From NCBI RefSeq assembly GCF_028769735.1, contig NC_088170.1:63403085-63467084 (forward strand): a stretch of DNA of 64,000 bases, written 5' to 3'. Below, piece after piece: positions 13,034 to 28,883 of the stretch. A program made the translations under genes and the position numbers. Source of the stretch: Zonotrichia leucophrys gambelii (lineage: Eukaryota > Chordata > Aves > Passeriformes > Passerellidae). Within the stretch, counting starts at the first letter, position 1. The number at the start of each line of letters is the position of its first letter. The notes under the pieces were generated by a model. The model ran no database searches and was not told where the DNA came from. It saw nothing but the letters and a program-made list of their open reading frames with translations.

Positions 13034-16000
13034 TTCAAAAGCTGTCTCCAAGTTTGGAACCAGGCTGAATCAATCAGTATATTTTACTGTCCCTTAGAGG
13101 TAAAACTCTGTATTATCTGAGAAGCTTCAGCACAGAGAACTGACCAATTCTATGAGAATCTGAGTGTTAAGACCTTCTTTTCACTCCTGCATATGATAAC
13201 TTTGTGTAGGCTTGGCCCATAAGTGTGCAGAGGGGCATCTAAAGATTATCTGGAGGACAAACAGTTCCACCACCTCTAGCTACCTGCTCTGGGTAAAAAG
13301 AAGAACTTCTTTTTGGCCCAGGGACACAAGACCATTTTCACACGACAATGACTGAAGCTTCAACTTTTAAGAAATCTAAATTGCAGAGAGCAAAGTCAAT
13401 TAAGGACAAACAACTTGCCCTGGGCAGAAGCCTGAGAACTGGAGAAGAACCCCTAACACTGTTGTCATCCTCCACCAAAACGTACAGCAGTTTTCCATAC
13501 CACCGATAAGAAGGTGCCACAACTGTTAATTATCTCTCTGGCATAAAAAAACCCAAAAATATCAGAACATGAAAAAAATCCCCAGATTTCTATCACAAAT
13601 ATTTTTTTTCCTTTCCTGCTGCTAATACTTTATGTGCTGTCGTGAGTAAAGTTCTCTGTAGAACAGCACATATTTATTTTTTTATTTCTTTTCTGTTTCA
13701 TCAGAAGACATACTTAGGCAAAACATTTAAAGAGTAAACTTAAGGTATGCTAATAATGTCATTGCCTGGAGCAAAGCCAATGTTTCAGGAGGACAGCAGA
13801 GATCTGAACTTTACATCTTCCTGCTTACATATGAAAAGGTCTCAGATGAAGGATCTATTTATCTAGGGGATTGTTTCTCTTCAAACAAAGAATAAAAACC
13901 AGAATGTACTTTATTTGTATTCGTCACTGCCAGTTTACATAATACTAAGAAATTATTTTTTAAGTCCAAATCTGTCACTAATGTGGTCCATGTCATATTT
14001 CTACTTTAAGAGGTGACAAAAAATGTTTATATCCACATCAAGATGCTTGCTCAACTTTTCTGGTGTGGTTTGTATTAAATACAGAAGAAGGCAGCAACTT
14101 AGTAATCCCTGAAAGCATCCTCGTGATGAGTCAGACTGAGCTGTTAGCAAAACTCAAGTCATTTGGTACCAGGTTTTAACTCCATGTAGCAGCAGAGGTG
14201 TGAAAAAGACCAAGTGAATTTTAATACTTCTCTAATCAGAATGCTGCTACTTGAGCTTTGCACTTATGCAGCACATGGAACATCACTGTGATAATTTTGT
14301 CATTCCATTTCCCTTCATCAGTCTTGTCACTGTTCTTTTTAACATGCACCAGCTTTATTCTACATGTAAGAACAACCAAAACTGTTTTATTCTTAACAGC
14401 AAATGGATACATCTTAAAGTCCTCTGACCAATAATATTATAAACTAATATGCCTGATATTCTGCACATATAATAATTACTACAAGGCTGATATTTAATTT
14501 ACTTAATTAATTTCACTGTGAAGGCATGCTTGAAGCCATGTTACTAAAGGGTTCCTCCAAGGTAACCATTTAACAGCTAAATAACCTTTAATTACTTGCC
14601 ATAACGATACACATCTAAGACAGATTTTGTTATACTCTGACATCTGAGCACTTTAACCCAAAGGTAGTTATTAGCACTCCCATGCAAGATTCATTATGGA
14701 TCATATTTCATTAATGGAGAGTATTGTGTTCTCATCTGATTGTGTACTTGCAAACATTTATTAATATACTTGAGTGTGACCATGTTGCAACTTGGAGGAA
14801 TCCACAGATTTTCATAAATCTGGAAGCATTTCTTAACTAAACTACATAGAATCATACAGACAGTTCTTCTGGACCTAGCTGATTTGAGCTCCAAATGGGA
14901 AATTGCTTAGGGATGGACAATGTGTACAACCACGATTAGCAGTGCAATATTTGAAACTGAAATAATTAAGATGCAAATTAATGCTGCACTGCAAGAATCA
15001 CTAGTTGTGATTTATATCACTACAGGTGAGAAGACAGTCCAGACTTGTAGATGACTGCAAATGTACACAAATTAAAATAGATTAGATGACATAGCAACTC
15101 CTCACCAATTCTAACAGGCATGAATTCATCATGATAACATTTATTTATTCTGCACAATACTTCTTTTTAGCTAAGTTTTCCAACGGTGACTGTTTTTTTC
15201 ATCCAAATGTTTCTCACATTTTCTGACTCACTGAGCTACAGAAAAAAATATTTTTACAAATAAAGCTTTTTTCTGGGAAAAAAATAAAAATAACCATATG
15301 TGAATTGTCTACAGCAAGTAACACAGAAGCTGAAGAGAAAGAAAAAGCAGGCATTAAATAGTCTTTCCTTGAGTTCCCGAGAAATGTTGCAAAGTTACTC
15401 ACCCTTTTCCAACGAAATGAGTTACTTAGGAAATAAACTAATTTACTGTAAGTCCACAGAGGCATGAACGAGCCAGAGGCATGTCTTTCATCTGAGTCAG
15501 GTCATACTCAGTACATTATTTCTCTTACATGAATGAGGGAGAGGTGAAGGGAGGAACAGAAGGGCACAGAACACTTCCCTCACAGGAACAGGGTTTGAGG
15601 GAAGATGCAGAGATTCTATATGCTTCATGCTCCAAGAGAAGCCAGCACATTTCCAGACTTACCAAGTGCCATAAACAGAAAACAAGTTGTTACAAGATAT
15701 GTAAGCAGGAATTCAGCATGAATGGAAGAGTAAACAATTATTTTTCTAAGTGACTTCCAGTGGGTTTATTCTTGGATTTTGAGAACAGAAAGAGTTGCTG
15801 CAATCACTTAGTCTGATTTCCAGCATCACAAGCTGTAGGCATATGGGACAAACACAAATATTTAAAACACTGCCTGTTTCACAACTATTCTTAATCTCCC
15901 ACAGCATTTCAGCAGTAAATTGATTAACTTTTCACGGCAGAAGATATATGGACTAATGCAAAAGGGAGATAATTATTTATGTCTATACACTCCTTTTGTA

Positions 16001-19000
16001 TCTGTTATTTTTAGATAATTCTGTGCACAGTCCCATGTTCCTTCCCTGCACAAAACACAGAGTCTGTCTAAGCTATGACCTGTTCCTTAAACTGCATTTT
16101 CTTCCTGCTCTGAGGTAGCATTGCAGCAATCAAGCACACATCCCTGTACGTGGTGTCTGTACTCACAAGAGCATTGTTTAAAGTAGGATGAAGGATATTT
16201 TTCTCTTATAAGACTTTCGAGATCTTGACATAACTGACTGTTAGTTTATTTGTGTGATCATATGCCAGCAAAACATACAACGCAAAAAAGATGAAAGGTT
16301 GTGTGTATACTGGCAAAGAAACATATTCTTTATACTTTGTAAGGGTATTTAGCAAAGTTACAAAGTGTACCATGGGTAAATTATATCTTCTCTTGTTTTG
16401 CAGAGATCCTTCTTCTTCCAGCCATCTTCTCTCTGTGTCTGGCATATATGGGATTAATTCTTATTCACTTTCTTACATGATTCAGTAATTTTTTTCCTTA
16501 GGAAGGAAAGTACTTACTACTAGTCAAATAAGTACTGTTTTCTTACTGAACTATGGAGTAGTGGAATTATTATTTAAATTAATTTAGATGGCAACAAATT
16601 TAAGACAGTCCTTGTATAACAGAGTAGAAGAGAAGAGACTCAGTTTTAAAATCTTTTAAAGGTAAGGAAGCATCTGGAAAGTATTATGAAAGCTTTTTTT
16701 AGTATCAGCATGAGTCTGTAAATAAAAGTGAGGATGGTCGAGATAGCAAGAGAAGAACAATTATTTCCTGTTCCACCAGGCAACTACTGGAAATACTTGT
16801 GTCCTGCTGTTTACTCAGAGAAACAGCAGCTTCACCTGTAGTTGCTTTGCTTTTTATTAAAAAAGAGGTAAGATTTCATCATTGTGGAAAAGCCACTTCT
16901 GTCATGCCAACTGCTGGTGAAAGAAAGAGATGTCTAACCGACTTGAAAACACACCAAGGAAGCCTTCAATTGTAAAAAGTGACTTTTTCTTTCCTGAATC
17001 TGTTTGAAAGCTGTTTGAAAAAATCCATGAGTGTTCTCATTTTTCATTTGGGGAAATTCCCTGTTTTTTGGGAATTCTGAATCAAGAGTCTTGCGGTCAG
17101 AAGCAACATCAGAAACAGGTTTTGAGGAGATCAGGCATGAACCTCCCCACCACTGCTGAGCAGGCTGAGCCATGGCCATTCTCAGCCTCCCTGGGCCCTT
17201 CCTGGGCCTGACTGCAGTCACCTTGCCAGTGTGCCATTTTACTCATATAATGTAACATGCAGAAACTATGAATATTAGGTTGGTCTGAAAGCATGGGAAA
17301 AGGCAGTGCTTTCAGACTCACATGTCTCTGAGAGTTAAATATATCCCACAGACTTTAAAAAAATGCCTGAAAGGCACTCCACAGCATGCCAGCTGTCATA
17401 AAATTTTAGGCAAAGTCTAGTGAAATTAGTTCACCAATAATGCCCTCATTAGATTCTCATGTCTGAGTATTTAATATAACTGGATAGTTTGCTGTTCAGC
17501 ATTTCACAGCACTGTGGTCTGTACGTGGAGCATCACCCACAGCTACAACCCACTGCATTGTGACCTTGGCTGTTTAAAGATTATTTGACAAGATGTTGAT
17601 ACTGAGCTACAAATATAATGTAGTCACTTCCTTCAGTGGCAGAAATCACATTTATGATTCTTCTTCATAAGGTCAGCCCCTGTCAACTGGAGCCTTGTGA
17701 CGTGAATCCCACAATGAATAATGCTGCTTTGATGCTCATCTATCCAAACCTGAGCTCGGTAACTCCTTCTTTCAGTTTTGTTTCCTCCTATGCCTCTAAA
17801 TCAAGAAATAATTTTATTTATAAGTCATTTCCTCAATTAAGTCAGTCTATACTGTAAGCTGGCTTTCCACTGTTTTTATTACATTGGTTTCCCAACAGAT
17901 GGTGGTTTGTTATTTTATTTTTTTCTCCCCCATATTGGTCAAGAGATCAAAGGATTTGACCGTACTTGTCTTTTGTTTCAGGAGGTGTGTGGATGAAATT
18001 TTGCATATGTTGCTTGACTGTGAAGTTGGGTTAATGTTTTCAATTGTTACTCTAACAAGACCCAAATGCTGAACTTCTGTGTTACTAGAAACATTATAGG
18101 CTCTGTTGATGAGCCAACATAATATTCCCACCCAGAAAATTGGATCGACGTCTTAATATGATTGCCATACCTCTTAAAAGTACAATCTATGTCTGTAATG
18201 AATTAGGAAAACTGCATCATCTCATGGTAAAGTAAGGTAACCATGTGTAAGTAGAAATATTTACATTATGGGAACAAATAATTCATCATAGCATCCTTTA
18301 AGTGATAGGAGAAATAATGAACTTCCAAATGCAAACAGTGGGTGTATTTTCAGCTCCTCTAGTAGTCATCGCTAAAATTAATTTCCTTAAAGTAGTCACA
18401 AAGTTCTGAGTAATCCTTCTAACAATGCTAGCAATTAAAGCATTTTTTCCCTGTGACTATAAAAAGTGCACCTCAGTTTCAGCTACCCCAGTGTAAGTCA
18501 TAGGGAACTCCACTGAAGACAAACAATTCTAGAAAAAAGCACCCCATACTTTAAAAGAATAAATTAAACCCAGATCCTAAGAGGGTCTTTAACTTGAATC
18601 ACTCATTATCTGAGCATATCCAAAGTTACCCGTGGTTTTAAGACATAGACTCACACAAGAAGACATCACATGTGGTATCAGTGAAAGTCCACCCAGTGGT
18701 TCTGCGTGTGCACATGTGCACGCTCCCCTCCGCAAATTTACTTCCATGGAGGTCTCCCTCTATCTCAGTCTTTTTTTCTCCCCTGCAGCAACATAAACAA
18801 CAGTTTTCCCACAGTTCTGAGACTTATGTCTTTGAACCTAATGAATATGTGGACTGGCTTTGGTTTCTTATTCATGGAAGCCATTCAGCTGTGGCACGCT
18901 GTGTACAGCTCTCCACTGTAATCAACCAGCACTGCTCCGCCACCAAGGACGAAAGCCACGTACAGGGAGGGAACAATGGTCTCCTCAGTCATCCCACTGG

Positions 19001-22000
19001 AAGCTTTCTGCTGCAGAGATTCCTCTCATTAGGCAGCTGGGGGTTCAAATTTGACACTATTACTCACACCGGACCTTTTCTGTATTGGGAAAACCTAAAA
19101 AAAACATTGTATGTTATCAATTTCTTTGTTAGACTTGTTTTTTTCCAGCAGTGCAGGACAAGATTCAGTATCTTGCCAGCTCCAAGGTTCCTTTTGTGCC
19201 ACTGCATACCTGTAGAGTTTAGACCAGATCCACGGAAACACCAACACTGTCTCCAGCCTATATCCTTACTATTTCTCCCTCATCTCAGACTTTTACTTGT
19301 TTCAATTAAAAACAAACTCTAAAATGCTGGAACATCACCTGCACAGTGACTTCCACTTACATTTTCCTTAAAAATCTGTATAAAGTAATATTAAAATAAT
19401 ATTGCTCTGGAGTTCTTTTTTCAGTTTGGTTTGGCTTGGCTCAGTTTCTTAAGAATAAACTGGGAGGTCTGCCATAGCAATTTGGACATATTTATCAAGT
19501 CCTAAACAAAAGTTAGTTGCTGAATAGCTGAAATGATCAGACTTGAATAGTGATTAGAGTTTCATTAGTGGTTTCTGCTGTGCAACAAATGGCCCTTGCT
19601 GTTGTAAATTCCATGTCTTTGTTCTGTTTTTCATCATATCTTATACCTCTCCTCAGTATGACTCACTAAAGAATTGTGCTTCCATTTTACCCTCAGCCAT
19701 GTAGTCTGAGGAATAAAGGTGAAAAAATAAAATAGCCACCACACTGTTCTCACTTGTGTTAGTTTAAAACTTGATTTCATATCCTGCATGAAAATGTTCA
19801 ACCTGTAAATCTCAGAGTGAGCCGCAGACATAATTAGTGACTTTGTCACTTTAGACATAAATATATTCCAAATTACTTAGGTGTAATTATGAAATACGCA
19901 AGGGCAGGACTGGATGCATTAAATGACAGCTGAAAACCTACAATGTTCATATTTCCTGTCAGTGATTAAAGCATGACCCCTTTGCTAAATACTTTACTTC
20001 CAAAAATGGTATTTGTACTGCATCTGAATTTTAAGATACTGAGCCACATCCTTTGCATACTTATGATTTGGAATATCCCTATCCTTACAAATACACTTTT
20101 AAATAGGAAACTGGGAGGTCAAATGGATCAGCTATTAGTCAAGCATTCAGCTGTCAAAAAGGCACATCCTCCTTAATTGAAAGTACCAGGATAAAAAACA
20201 GTGGCTACATATTTAATTTATCATACTTTCATTGTGTTTTTACATTAATAGTTTAGTATCCATTATCATTTTTATTAAGAAATAGATCCTTATCTTGATA
20301 AAATAAGATATTCAGGGGGAAAAAAAAATAAATTTGGTTTTAGTGTTCCGCTTTGCTGAGGATGAAATATCCACTGCGTTGTGTAGACTTTCCCAACAGT
20401 GCAGGGTAGGAAAGAAGTCAGCCATTGCTGCCATGTGTGCTATTCAGTTGAGAGAAGTTTACTTCATAAATTAAACTATTCTGACAGCTAAATTATCGCA
20501 TAAAGCCTAATAGTCCTACTTTAAAGGATCTGCTCTGGAAATAAATGTTTATTGGAAATATATTTTGCTTGGGGATGACAGGATGAAGTTTTGAAAAATC
20601 TGAGTTTTCCTGGTTTAACTTCTCTTTTAGCAAAGCAAGTGTTCAAAATACAGCTAAAGTCAAAGGAGATCTGCAGTGTATTCAAAGACAGGCCTTCATA
20701 AATAATAGCATTTAACCATGAACCTGATTAATATTTGTTTACAAAGGGGTTTATGGAGTTTTTCAAAAAGACTTTTAAATGGGAATCAGGTTACTTCTTT
20801 ATGGTGACCTTCTGCTTCTGGAACTTTATCACATGATAATGCGACAAAACAAGAGGTGCCATTCTGGGACATAGCACTGTAAGAAATGTGTACTTCTGCA
20901 CGATGGTGCTTAAAAACATGTAGAGCTTCTGGTAACACATCCTGAAATATTTTTCAGACCTTAGATTTTCATATGAGAAAGGGCTGTCTTGTTCTCTGCC
21001 CTTTCCCTCTATTCTCCTTGTAAATGTTAAATTTGGTCATTGAAAAGTCAACATATCACATCCCCTCCCAAACAATGCCATAATGAATTATGGCTTGGAA
21101 ATAGAATAATACGCTATATATATCTACATATAACTGTATATAAAACTATATACTTAAAATATGCTAGGAGGGAGATAGCTATGACAGGATTTATTTTTTT
21201 TTAACAAGTGGAGGTAAACTGTACATGTGTGAAGAGCCTGATTTTGTGTGAAGCACTTTCACAGAGGGTAGTCTAAGGGACTGGAAATCCATGTCATGTG
21301 GAGCAGCAGAAGTGATGGTTTACAGATTCCAGAGGAATCCAGCCCCTTTGTTTTGTGATTTTGGCCACTGATCCTGTGAGGTGCCTGGACAGATGTGTGC
21401 CTAGCACTGATTACCCTGTTACCTGCCATCCTCCACAGACAAGAACATCAGTACAAGCAAAATGTTCTGGTGCCTGGGATTTCCCTGTATGGCAGAAATC
21501 ACTTCTCAGCTTTTCATGACACAAGCAAGTACATCAGCCTTTAAAGATCTAAGAGATGTTTTCTTTTTCTCTGTGGTAAAATTAGTCATGCAATGGAAAG
21601 AAGTGCTCTAAGACTGTGCCTTCTGTCTCTTCAGTTTTGTTTTCCTGTACTATAGTAACAGGATATCTGGAAGTTTGAAAGTTTAAGGCACCTGTGAACT
21701 AAAGAATGCTATTGCAGTCTGTAAAGCAGATCATCTTTTAATGGCATTTCTCTGTAATTATAGTGATGCTTAGAAGGAGTATGTCACACATAACAGTTCA
21801 AACTCAAATGAGAATAATCCTTTAACAGTATCCTTTTCCTTTTTACTTTCTCTATATAAGCATATAAATACCATATAAAAGTACAGTTAATTAGATGGAA
21901 AGAAAACTAGCCTCAGGTGATTTCCAACTTAAAAAACCATTTGCTGTAATGTTTCACTTAAAAACCACAGCTCAGAATCTTGACTGACATAAACTGACAC

Positions 22001-22724
22001 AGGTCTGCTGTCTTCAATGAAATTAGGCGAATTTATGCCACACCTACTACTACTGAAATCAATGTTTTACCCTGATTTTTTACATTAAACACATCATGTT
22101 TAGTACCAGCAGCATTGATCCTTCAGTTAGTGTGTTTCTTCAAAGCCATTATTTCAGGAAAGAAATGCTCTTCCATCACTATATATATATACACAATATA
22201 TCCAGAGAGACAAACTGATAGATGCATAAATGTGTCAGAACAAGATGTCCATTACTTAGGAAATGCACTCTGGACCTCTTTCTAATATGAAGAAAAGAAG
22301 GGATAAAAAAGAGTGGAAAGTATATTTCAGCAAAATTTTATGAGCTGAACCAAAGATTTTTAAAATACACAGAGTCCGGAAAAAGCAAATATGTTACAGG
22401 TGGTAGCATTCTATAACTTCATATGCAATAACTTAATGTTTTATGTACATCATAAATCTAAACTGAATTTAAACCTTCTTTATTGATTGAGAAATAACCT
22501 GCAAGTAAAGTAATCCCAGATCTTTTAAGTTCATGCAGTTAAAAATGAGTTTTAATCTGTTGGACAATGACAAGAAATTTGGAATTAGGAGACAATAAAA
22601 GAAGCTAGATTAGTTCTTCAGACAGCACTTAGTGATTTACCTCTGCTGAAGAAACCCTAATGTATTCCTGCTGAGGATCTGGCAAACAATTTTGTAAAGC
22701 TCTTGCAATGCCTGTCTGAGCATT

Positions 22725-22740
22725 AAAAAAAAAAAAAAAA
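22725..22740 (+). repeat. 16-base A tract
   Basis: A run of 16 A. I checked the bases to its left for a retrocopied mRNA or SINE body and recognised none. Confidence 0.9.
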
Positions 22741-25700
22741 GGTACTATAGGGCATTCTGTACACCTCCACCTGTGTGCAAGGGTTAAGTAAATGGAAAAT
22801 CCTGTTCTTACTGAAGCAGGACTGTTCCCTGCTGGTTCACTCAAACTGCCCCAAAGGGAGCCCTGGGGAAAGGGAGCAGGGCTCCTTCCCCCTGCTCAGG
22901 CATGCATAGGCAGGTGCATTCTGCATCCTGTTGTGATTTTCTAGGGGGTTTAATGCACCTCTGTGTCTCCCTGCAGTTGGATTTGTTCCTTTCCAGCACA
23001 GATCTGACTTGTTTAATTTTGCAAACGTTAAGTACAACACTCCTACACATCCAACCCTGTTTCCTCAGAAGTCAGTGGGCGCAAAACACAGCTTTACTAA
23101 TCACTTTCTTGCTTTGTCTGGTAATTGGTTTCTTGTATTATATTGCATTATAAGGACAGAATGCCACATATTGCCCAAGCCCAGATCCCTGAAGTTTGTG
23201 TAGGTGTCTGTGTTAGGTCATCTCCCCTAGACTCATGCACATAAAATGGATGATATCAAGCTTTACATTTGGCTGCCCTCAGGTATTTTCTGCATATCCA
23301 CGCACTATGTTCTCTCTAAATATGTTCTTTCCTGCTTCCTCATGGCTTACGTGCTTAAAGCCTATTGAACCATTAACTTTATTCTTTCCTCTAAATACTG
23401 TGGTTATTCAGCTTACACATCTGGAATGGATTTAAGCGAAGATTAGTCTGCTTTACTCCTCAGACTGCGGTGTAATTCACAACATATTAGGTTGTATACA
23501 TTTGTGCACATCATTTTTAATCAGATGCACAGCATGCCGTTCATATCCTTTTAGCTTTTTATTATTACTTCTGATACTGTACTTCATCAGACTCAATAAA
23601 CCTGTCTAGTTCCATCACCAGAAATTATTTTCTTCAGGTATGGAATGGGGTTGTGATACACTGCTTCATATCAAAGACATATTCAGCAGATATAACAATT
23701 CATATTCCCATTACTTTATGACTGTCACACAAAGTAATTTATTTCCTTTCCCCAGTCATAAAAATTGTACCATGTTCCAGCTTCCTGCAGCCTACTCCAA
23801 TTGCTTCCAGAGTCTCCTCTATCACTTGCCACTCTTTTCTTTAAATTCCACTTCTCCACCCTCTCCAGTTTGGCACACACACTGATTTCCTCTTCTTTGG
23901 ATTCAGGCAGGTGGGTTACATTCAGAGCTCAGATAAACAAGCAGTCATAGAGTAGGTACATTCCCCGTCTATTCCCCTAATCAGTTCACATTTACCTTTC
24001 TAAGTGCTTGAAAAATAAATAAGCAGATGGTGAAATCAGTTAATTTTCCACAAGTGTTGTGGCAGACAAGAAATGTTCAGGAAGTATTTTAGATGGCAAT
24101 TTTTAACTCATAATCAACTGCTTGTCTCTTCCTATACTATTACCTTCTTTAGTATGCTGGGGAGGTACAAACTCTACATGATACGGAAGCAATGGCCCTT
24201 TGACACGTCCAGTGCTGCTGTCTGACATGAGAACATAAACCATCTGGCTCTCACAGATGCAGTGTGCAGGGGTGCAGGGGTTAAGATTGTATCCCCCTCA
24301 TTCACGGTGTCTCTAATAGCTGCTGTCAATCAAGCACCCTCCTCTTCCTCATCTCCCACAGAGGAAGCACATTTGAAATTCCTGGCTAGGTAGTATGGGA
24401 GAGGAAGAAGCAGGCTCTAGCTGAAAGAAAGGACAGATTATTTTTCACTGCAGATCTAATAAATTAATTTATTAATGTGATTTTCACCCTTTCAAGGGAC
24501 AGAACCCAGGCTGACTGTAACATCTGTCAAAGCCCAAGAAGAGCTGGGTACACTGCATCCTGCCTGCCTCACCTTCTCTCTGCACGGGCAGACCTGAACT
24601 GAGAAAGCAGTAAACCCTCCGGCACAGCTATTCAGAGGACACAGAAACTTGTGCCACTGGAAGGGCAGGTGAAGATGATTTCACTCATATTTGTAGTATG
24701 AGAAAGAAAACAAAAGCCAATAGTGTTCAAGGCAATTCAGATAAACACACTCCTGAAGTCACTCATTTGTGAAGAGGAAAATAAGGGTCATGAGAATAAT
24801 CAGGCTAAAGGAGACTTACAAACTTACTGCATAAATGAAAAAAACCCAAAAATTTAAAAGAAAAAAATACTCCCCCCCTCAAAAAAAAAAAAAAATTTGT
24901 TTGTAATTAGGGACTGCTAAAAAGAAGCTAAAACAAGACTCCTCTTTCACTCCAGGGCCAAACACATCACTGTTTCAAGACTTTAAAAACCCAGAATGTT
25001 TAACCAAGGTTAGATCTGGCCTCTCATCTCTGATCATCCTTTCTATAAATCCTTGATAAAGTGTGTGTTAGTTTTATGGTACAGCAATAAACCAGCCAAA
25101 TGTAGAAGTAAATGACCTCATAGGAGCTATCTCTGTGCAGATAGATTCCCCTGGCAGATCGCCAAGGATTGATTGACACACATCTTACGGAACTAGAGTT
25201 AATTAATATGTCTACCAATTCCCAAATGGATCTCAGGAAGCAGAGAATCTGTTTAATGCAGTAAGCAATGACATACTGTGTGTGGTCAAGAGACAATTAC
25301 TAATTGCCAAGAATGCATTGTAATAAAGCATTAAAGAATATGAACAAAACCCTTTCTGCTCTGCAGCTCCCTTATCCCTTCAAAACCTTGTTCTTAGGAC
25401 ATTTTAAAGATTTATGTTTCAAATATCAAAAGACATTTTCATAGGGAAAAATAGTTCCCAGACTATGAAGTCAACACTCAAAGGCTCTGTTAATTTTTCT
25501 ATGAGAAGAAATAGTCATCATTCATTCAACAATGATGTCTTTATTTTCAAGGAAATCTGCAAACCTGAATTGCAAAGGCATAAGGTAACTTGAAAGAGCT
25601 GGTTTTTTGAAGATCACAGAAGCTACAAGTAACACAATTATGGATTCACTGGTAAAACACATCCATAAATGCTGAAAGCACATCAGGAGTCTGACTGCTA

Positions 25701-26514
25701 AACTGAAACAGTCCATTGAGCAATACTCATGTAAGCCAGACAGAAAACACAGTACAGGAGACTAATTTATATTACATAATCAACAGAAAAATAAAAGAGA
25801 GGCTGAGCTAGAGAGAAAAAGTATTGAAGGGCAGCACAGAGACATTCCAGTCAAATCTTCAGCCATGAAAACCAGCCTAGTCTCATGACTTCTTTTGAGT
25901 GAATCTGCTTTTTACCAGGAAAGATCCCACTTATCTATTTAGTTATGAAGATCACTGAGAAAAAGGTAAAAGAGCTACTCCAAGAATTCTGCAATACTAA
26001 GAAAAAATCAGCAAGAGATTAAAGAAATGGGCGAAAAGAGAGAGATTTATTTTTCACAAAAAACTAAAGAAACCAAACCTAGGTGACATATGAAAAACTG
26101 CCAGTGTGTTAGGACAAACCTGAGAAGGGGGATTTATGAAGGTGTGACACTATTTTAATTCTCAGCTGGGAGAAAGCTGAGGTGGTGTCAGACTGTAGTG
26201 ACTGGGAGAAAACTAAAACCAGTGTTGGGCACAGAATAAACAAAGTGGCTGAACTACCCCTCTTATACCTGGTATTTGTCTCAGTTACAAAAAACTAGTG
26301 CTTTTTAATTCACGAGCCAGGTAGAATGGGTTTACTTATACTTATTTAAGCCCCTGGGGGAAGAGATGCTGTGCAGGGCAGAAAAGTGAGAGATACTGCT
26401 GTGATTTATCAATCAGCACGTCAGCACCTGATTCAGGAGCAGGTCTTACCAGATCTGCTTCCCAAGCCACAGAAACTAGTGGGAATGCATTTTGGCAGGA
26501 AGAGATCATGGCTA

Positions 26515-26730
<216 letters not shown>

Positions 26731-28883
26731 TCAGTGATTCTGACTAATGGGAGCTCTTCTGAGTTAGAGATAGATATGGCTGAATGAACAGATTTGTAAA
26801 GTGTGATCATTTCATGCTGTTCATAAGATTGTTTACTGCTAAGCATTTAATAAATGGCCTGATTTAATTTCTCATTTAAATATCTTTGGTTGCTATTTAA
26901 TAAAGCATCCAACCCCAAAGAAAAGATTACAGAAAAAAAATCTTAGTTTTTGTTTCAGACATGCTTCATCTTTGTAATTTATGCTATTGCTGTGTTTTCA
27001 AGACAAAACCCATTTATAGAAATGTGTCAGAATGAAATAATGAAGAAAAATGGACCAACTGTTTGCTTGTATTCAATTAAGTAACAATTAGAAGAAAAAT
27101 GGGCCAGATGGAAGGAGCTGATGAAAACCAAGTCATTGATACAGCATTTTTAACAATCATATGAATGCTGCCTCACTCCCACTGCCTGTATCTAAGGGCC
27201 AGTCTTACACATATGAATACATATGTTAAACTTCCATGCTATCATTTACAACCACTAGAATACAAGCTTTGCAAGATTTGGACTTTATATTTTCTTCTTA
27301 AGTAAATTATCTATCATGAGTTATTTTAGTTCTCAGCAAATAAAAGCTGAATAGCATCACTAAAAGTCCCTAGTACAAACATTATCTGTTACCTGTTAAC
27401 AAAACTGTCATTATTAATGCCTGATGTTATTAAAATGGATAGTCAAGATGACAAATTTTTCTATTTGTTTAATATTTTTATTTCAATCTGGTCTGATATA
27501 GAAAAGAAATATGTCAATGCCTTCAAGTCGGTCTGCTGACACAACTGAAAAAAATGGACTTGAAACAGAAGAAAAATGAGAACAATGAAATTAAGTATTT
27601 CCAGTAATGACTGTGTTGAAGATAAGGAATATTTTTCTCTGTGTATTTGATGATTTTTGATACACTGCTCAATTCTATACCTTTCCAAGTAGACAAGAGC
27701 CCATGGAAATACCACGTGAGCTACTGCACCCACAGAAATCTCCTAGGCTGGCATCCTCCCTCTCTGTAACTCACTGGCTAATTAAACCAGGTACTCCCAA
27801 ACACAAAATAAAGGCTCTGCCAGGAAAATCCATGTGCAGTTTGAGGCATGCCCTAGGCCTGCACAGGGAGAAGCAATGAACTTACACAGATGAAACACTG
27901 ATTCCCTGCCTCACACAAAGGGCTGTGCTGGAATGACATTGCTCTTACAATTTCATTGTATATTTGCATAACAGATAATGGCAATGTATTAAAAAGAGCA
28001 CCCAGAGAAAAGCATCCAGGATCTTACTGCAGCCCTGAGTTAGTGCTGTTATCTTTTCAACAGAGATGGAAGAGAAAACATAGAGATAGTTAAGGTAATC
28101 CAACAGGAAATTGAAAGAAATAGAGATCGATGTTACTCTTAATTCTTTCCATTCTGACCTTTCTTAATGAAAACACACAGAATTTCTGGACCATTTTTAT
28201 TCTTCCCACACACAAGTATAAGCATGAGTATACATTTATTATACTTGTGTTTATCCACAGGCTGCTTTCCACTGTCAAATGGTAGAGTACTAAGCAAATA
28301 TTGGGCATAAATCATAAAAAAAAATGTTTATATATTTTTATTAATACTGTTATTCTTTGCTGTTTTAAGTAAAAGAAATATGGAAAACCCATAAAAGTGT
28401 ATTAAAAATTCAATACCTAAAATGGGCAAATACCCCAAATTCATGTAACATTAACAAAATTGAAATAGATCCTGTCTTGACTTCTGCCATTCTGTGTTTC
28501 AGATGGAGCATCTGACTTTGGCTCCATATAATTTAAAACTGAGCAACGATGTGTGTGCATTATTAAATAAATCAGAAATTTCTCACTTAAGAGTTGTATC
28601 TGGCCTGATATAAACCCAACACTGTTTCTCTAGGACAGTGCTTTGCCTCATTAGGTTTAATGTATCATGATTTTAAAAATGTCTTTATGGTCCACTACTA
28701 CTTTTTACTAAAGCTGTTGAAATTACCTACCTGAAGAACATGAAGTGTTACAGGCGGGTGGCCACAGACAAAATGCTGTGAGTAGATGGGCTGGTCCTAG
28801 AGCCAGTGTGAATAAATTGTGCTGATTTCAGAGGAATTACTCTGATTTACAGCAACACAGCACCTGTGACTGTATATGCACTC

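Noticed and set aside
14840..14870. CR1 tail suggested by CATAGAATCATACAGA
   Set aside because: Only the short tail-like words match; no adjoining CR1 body is visible.
22725..22740. Poly(A) tail of a processed pseudogene
   Set aside because: No mRNA-like or element-like body precedes it.
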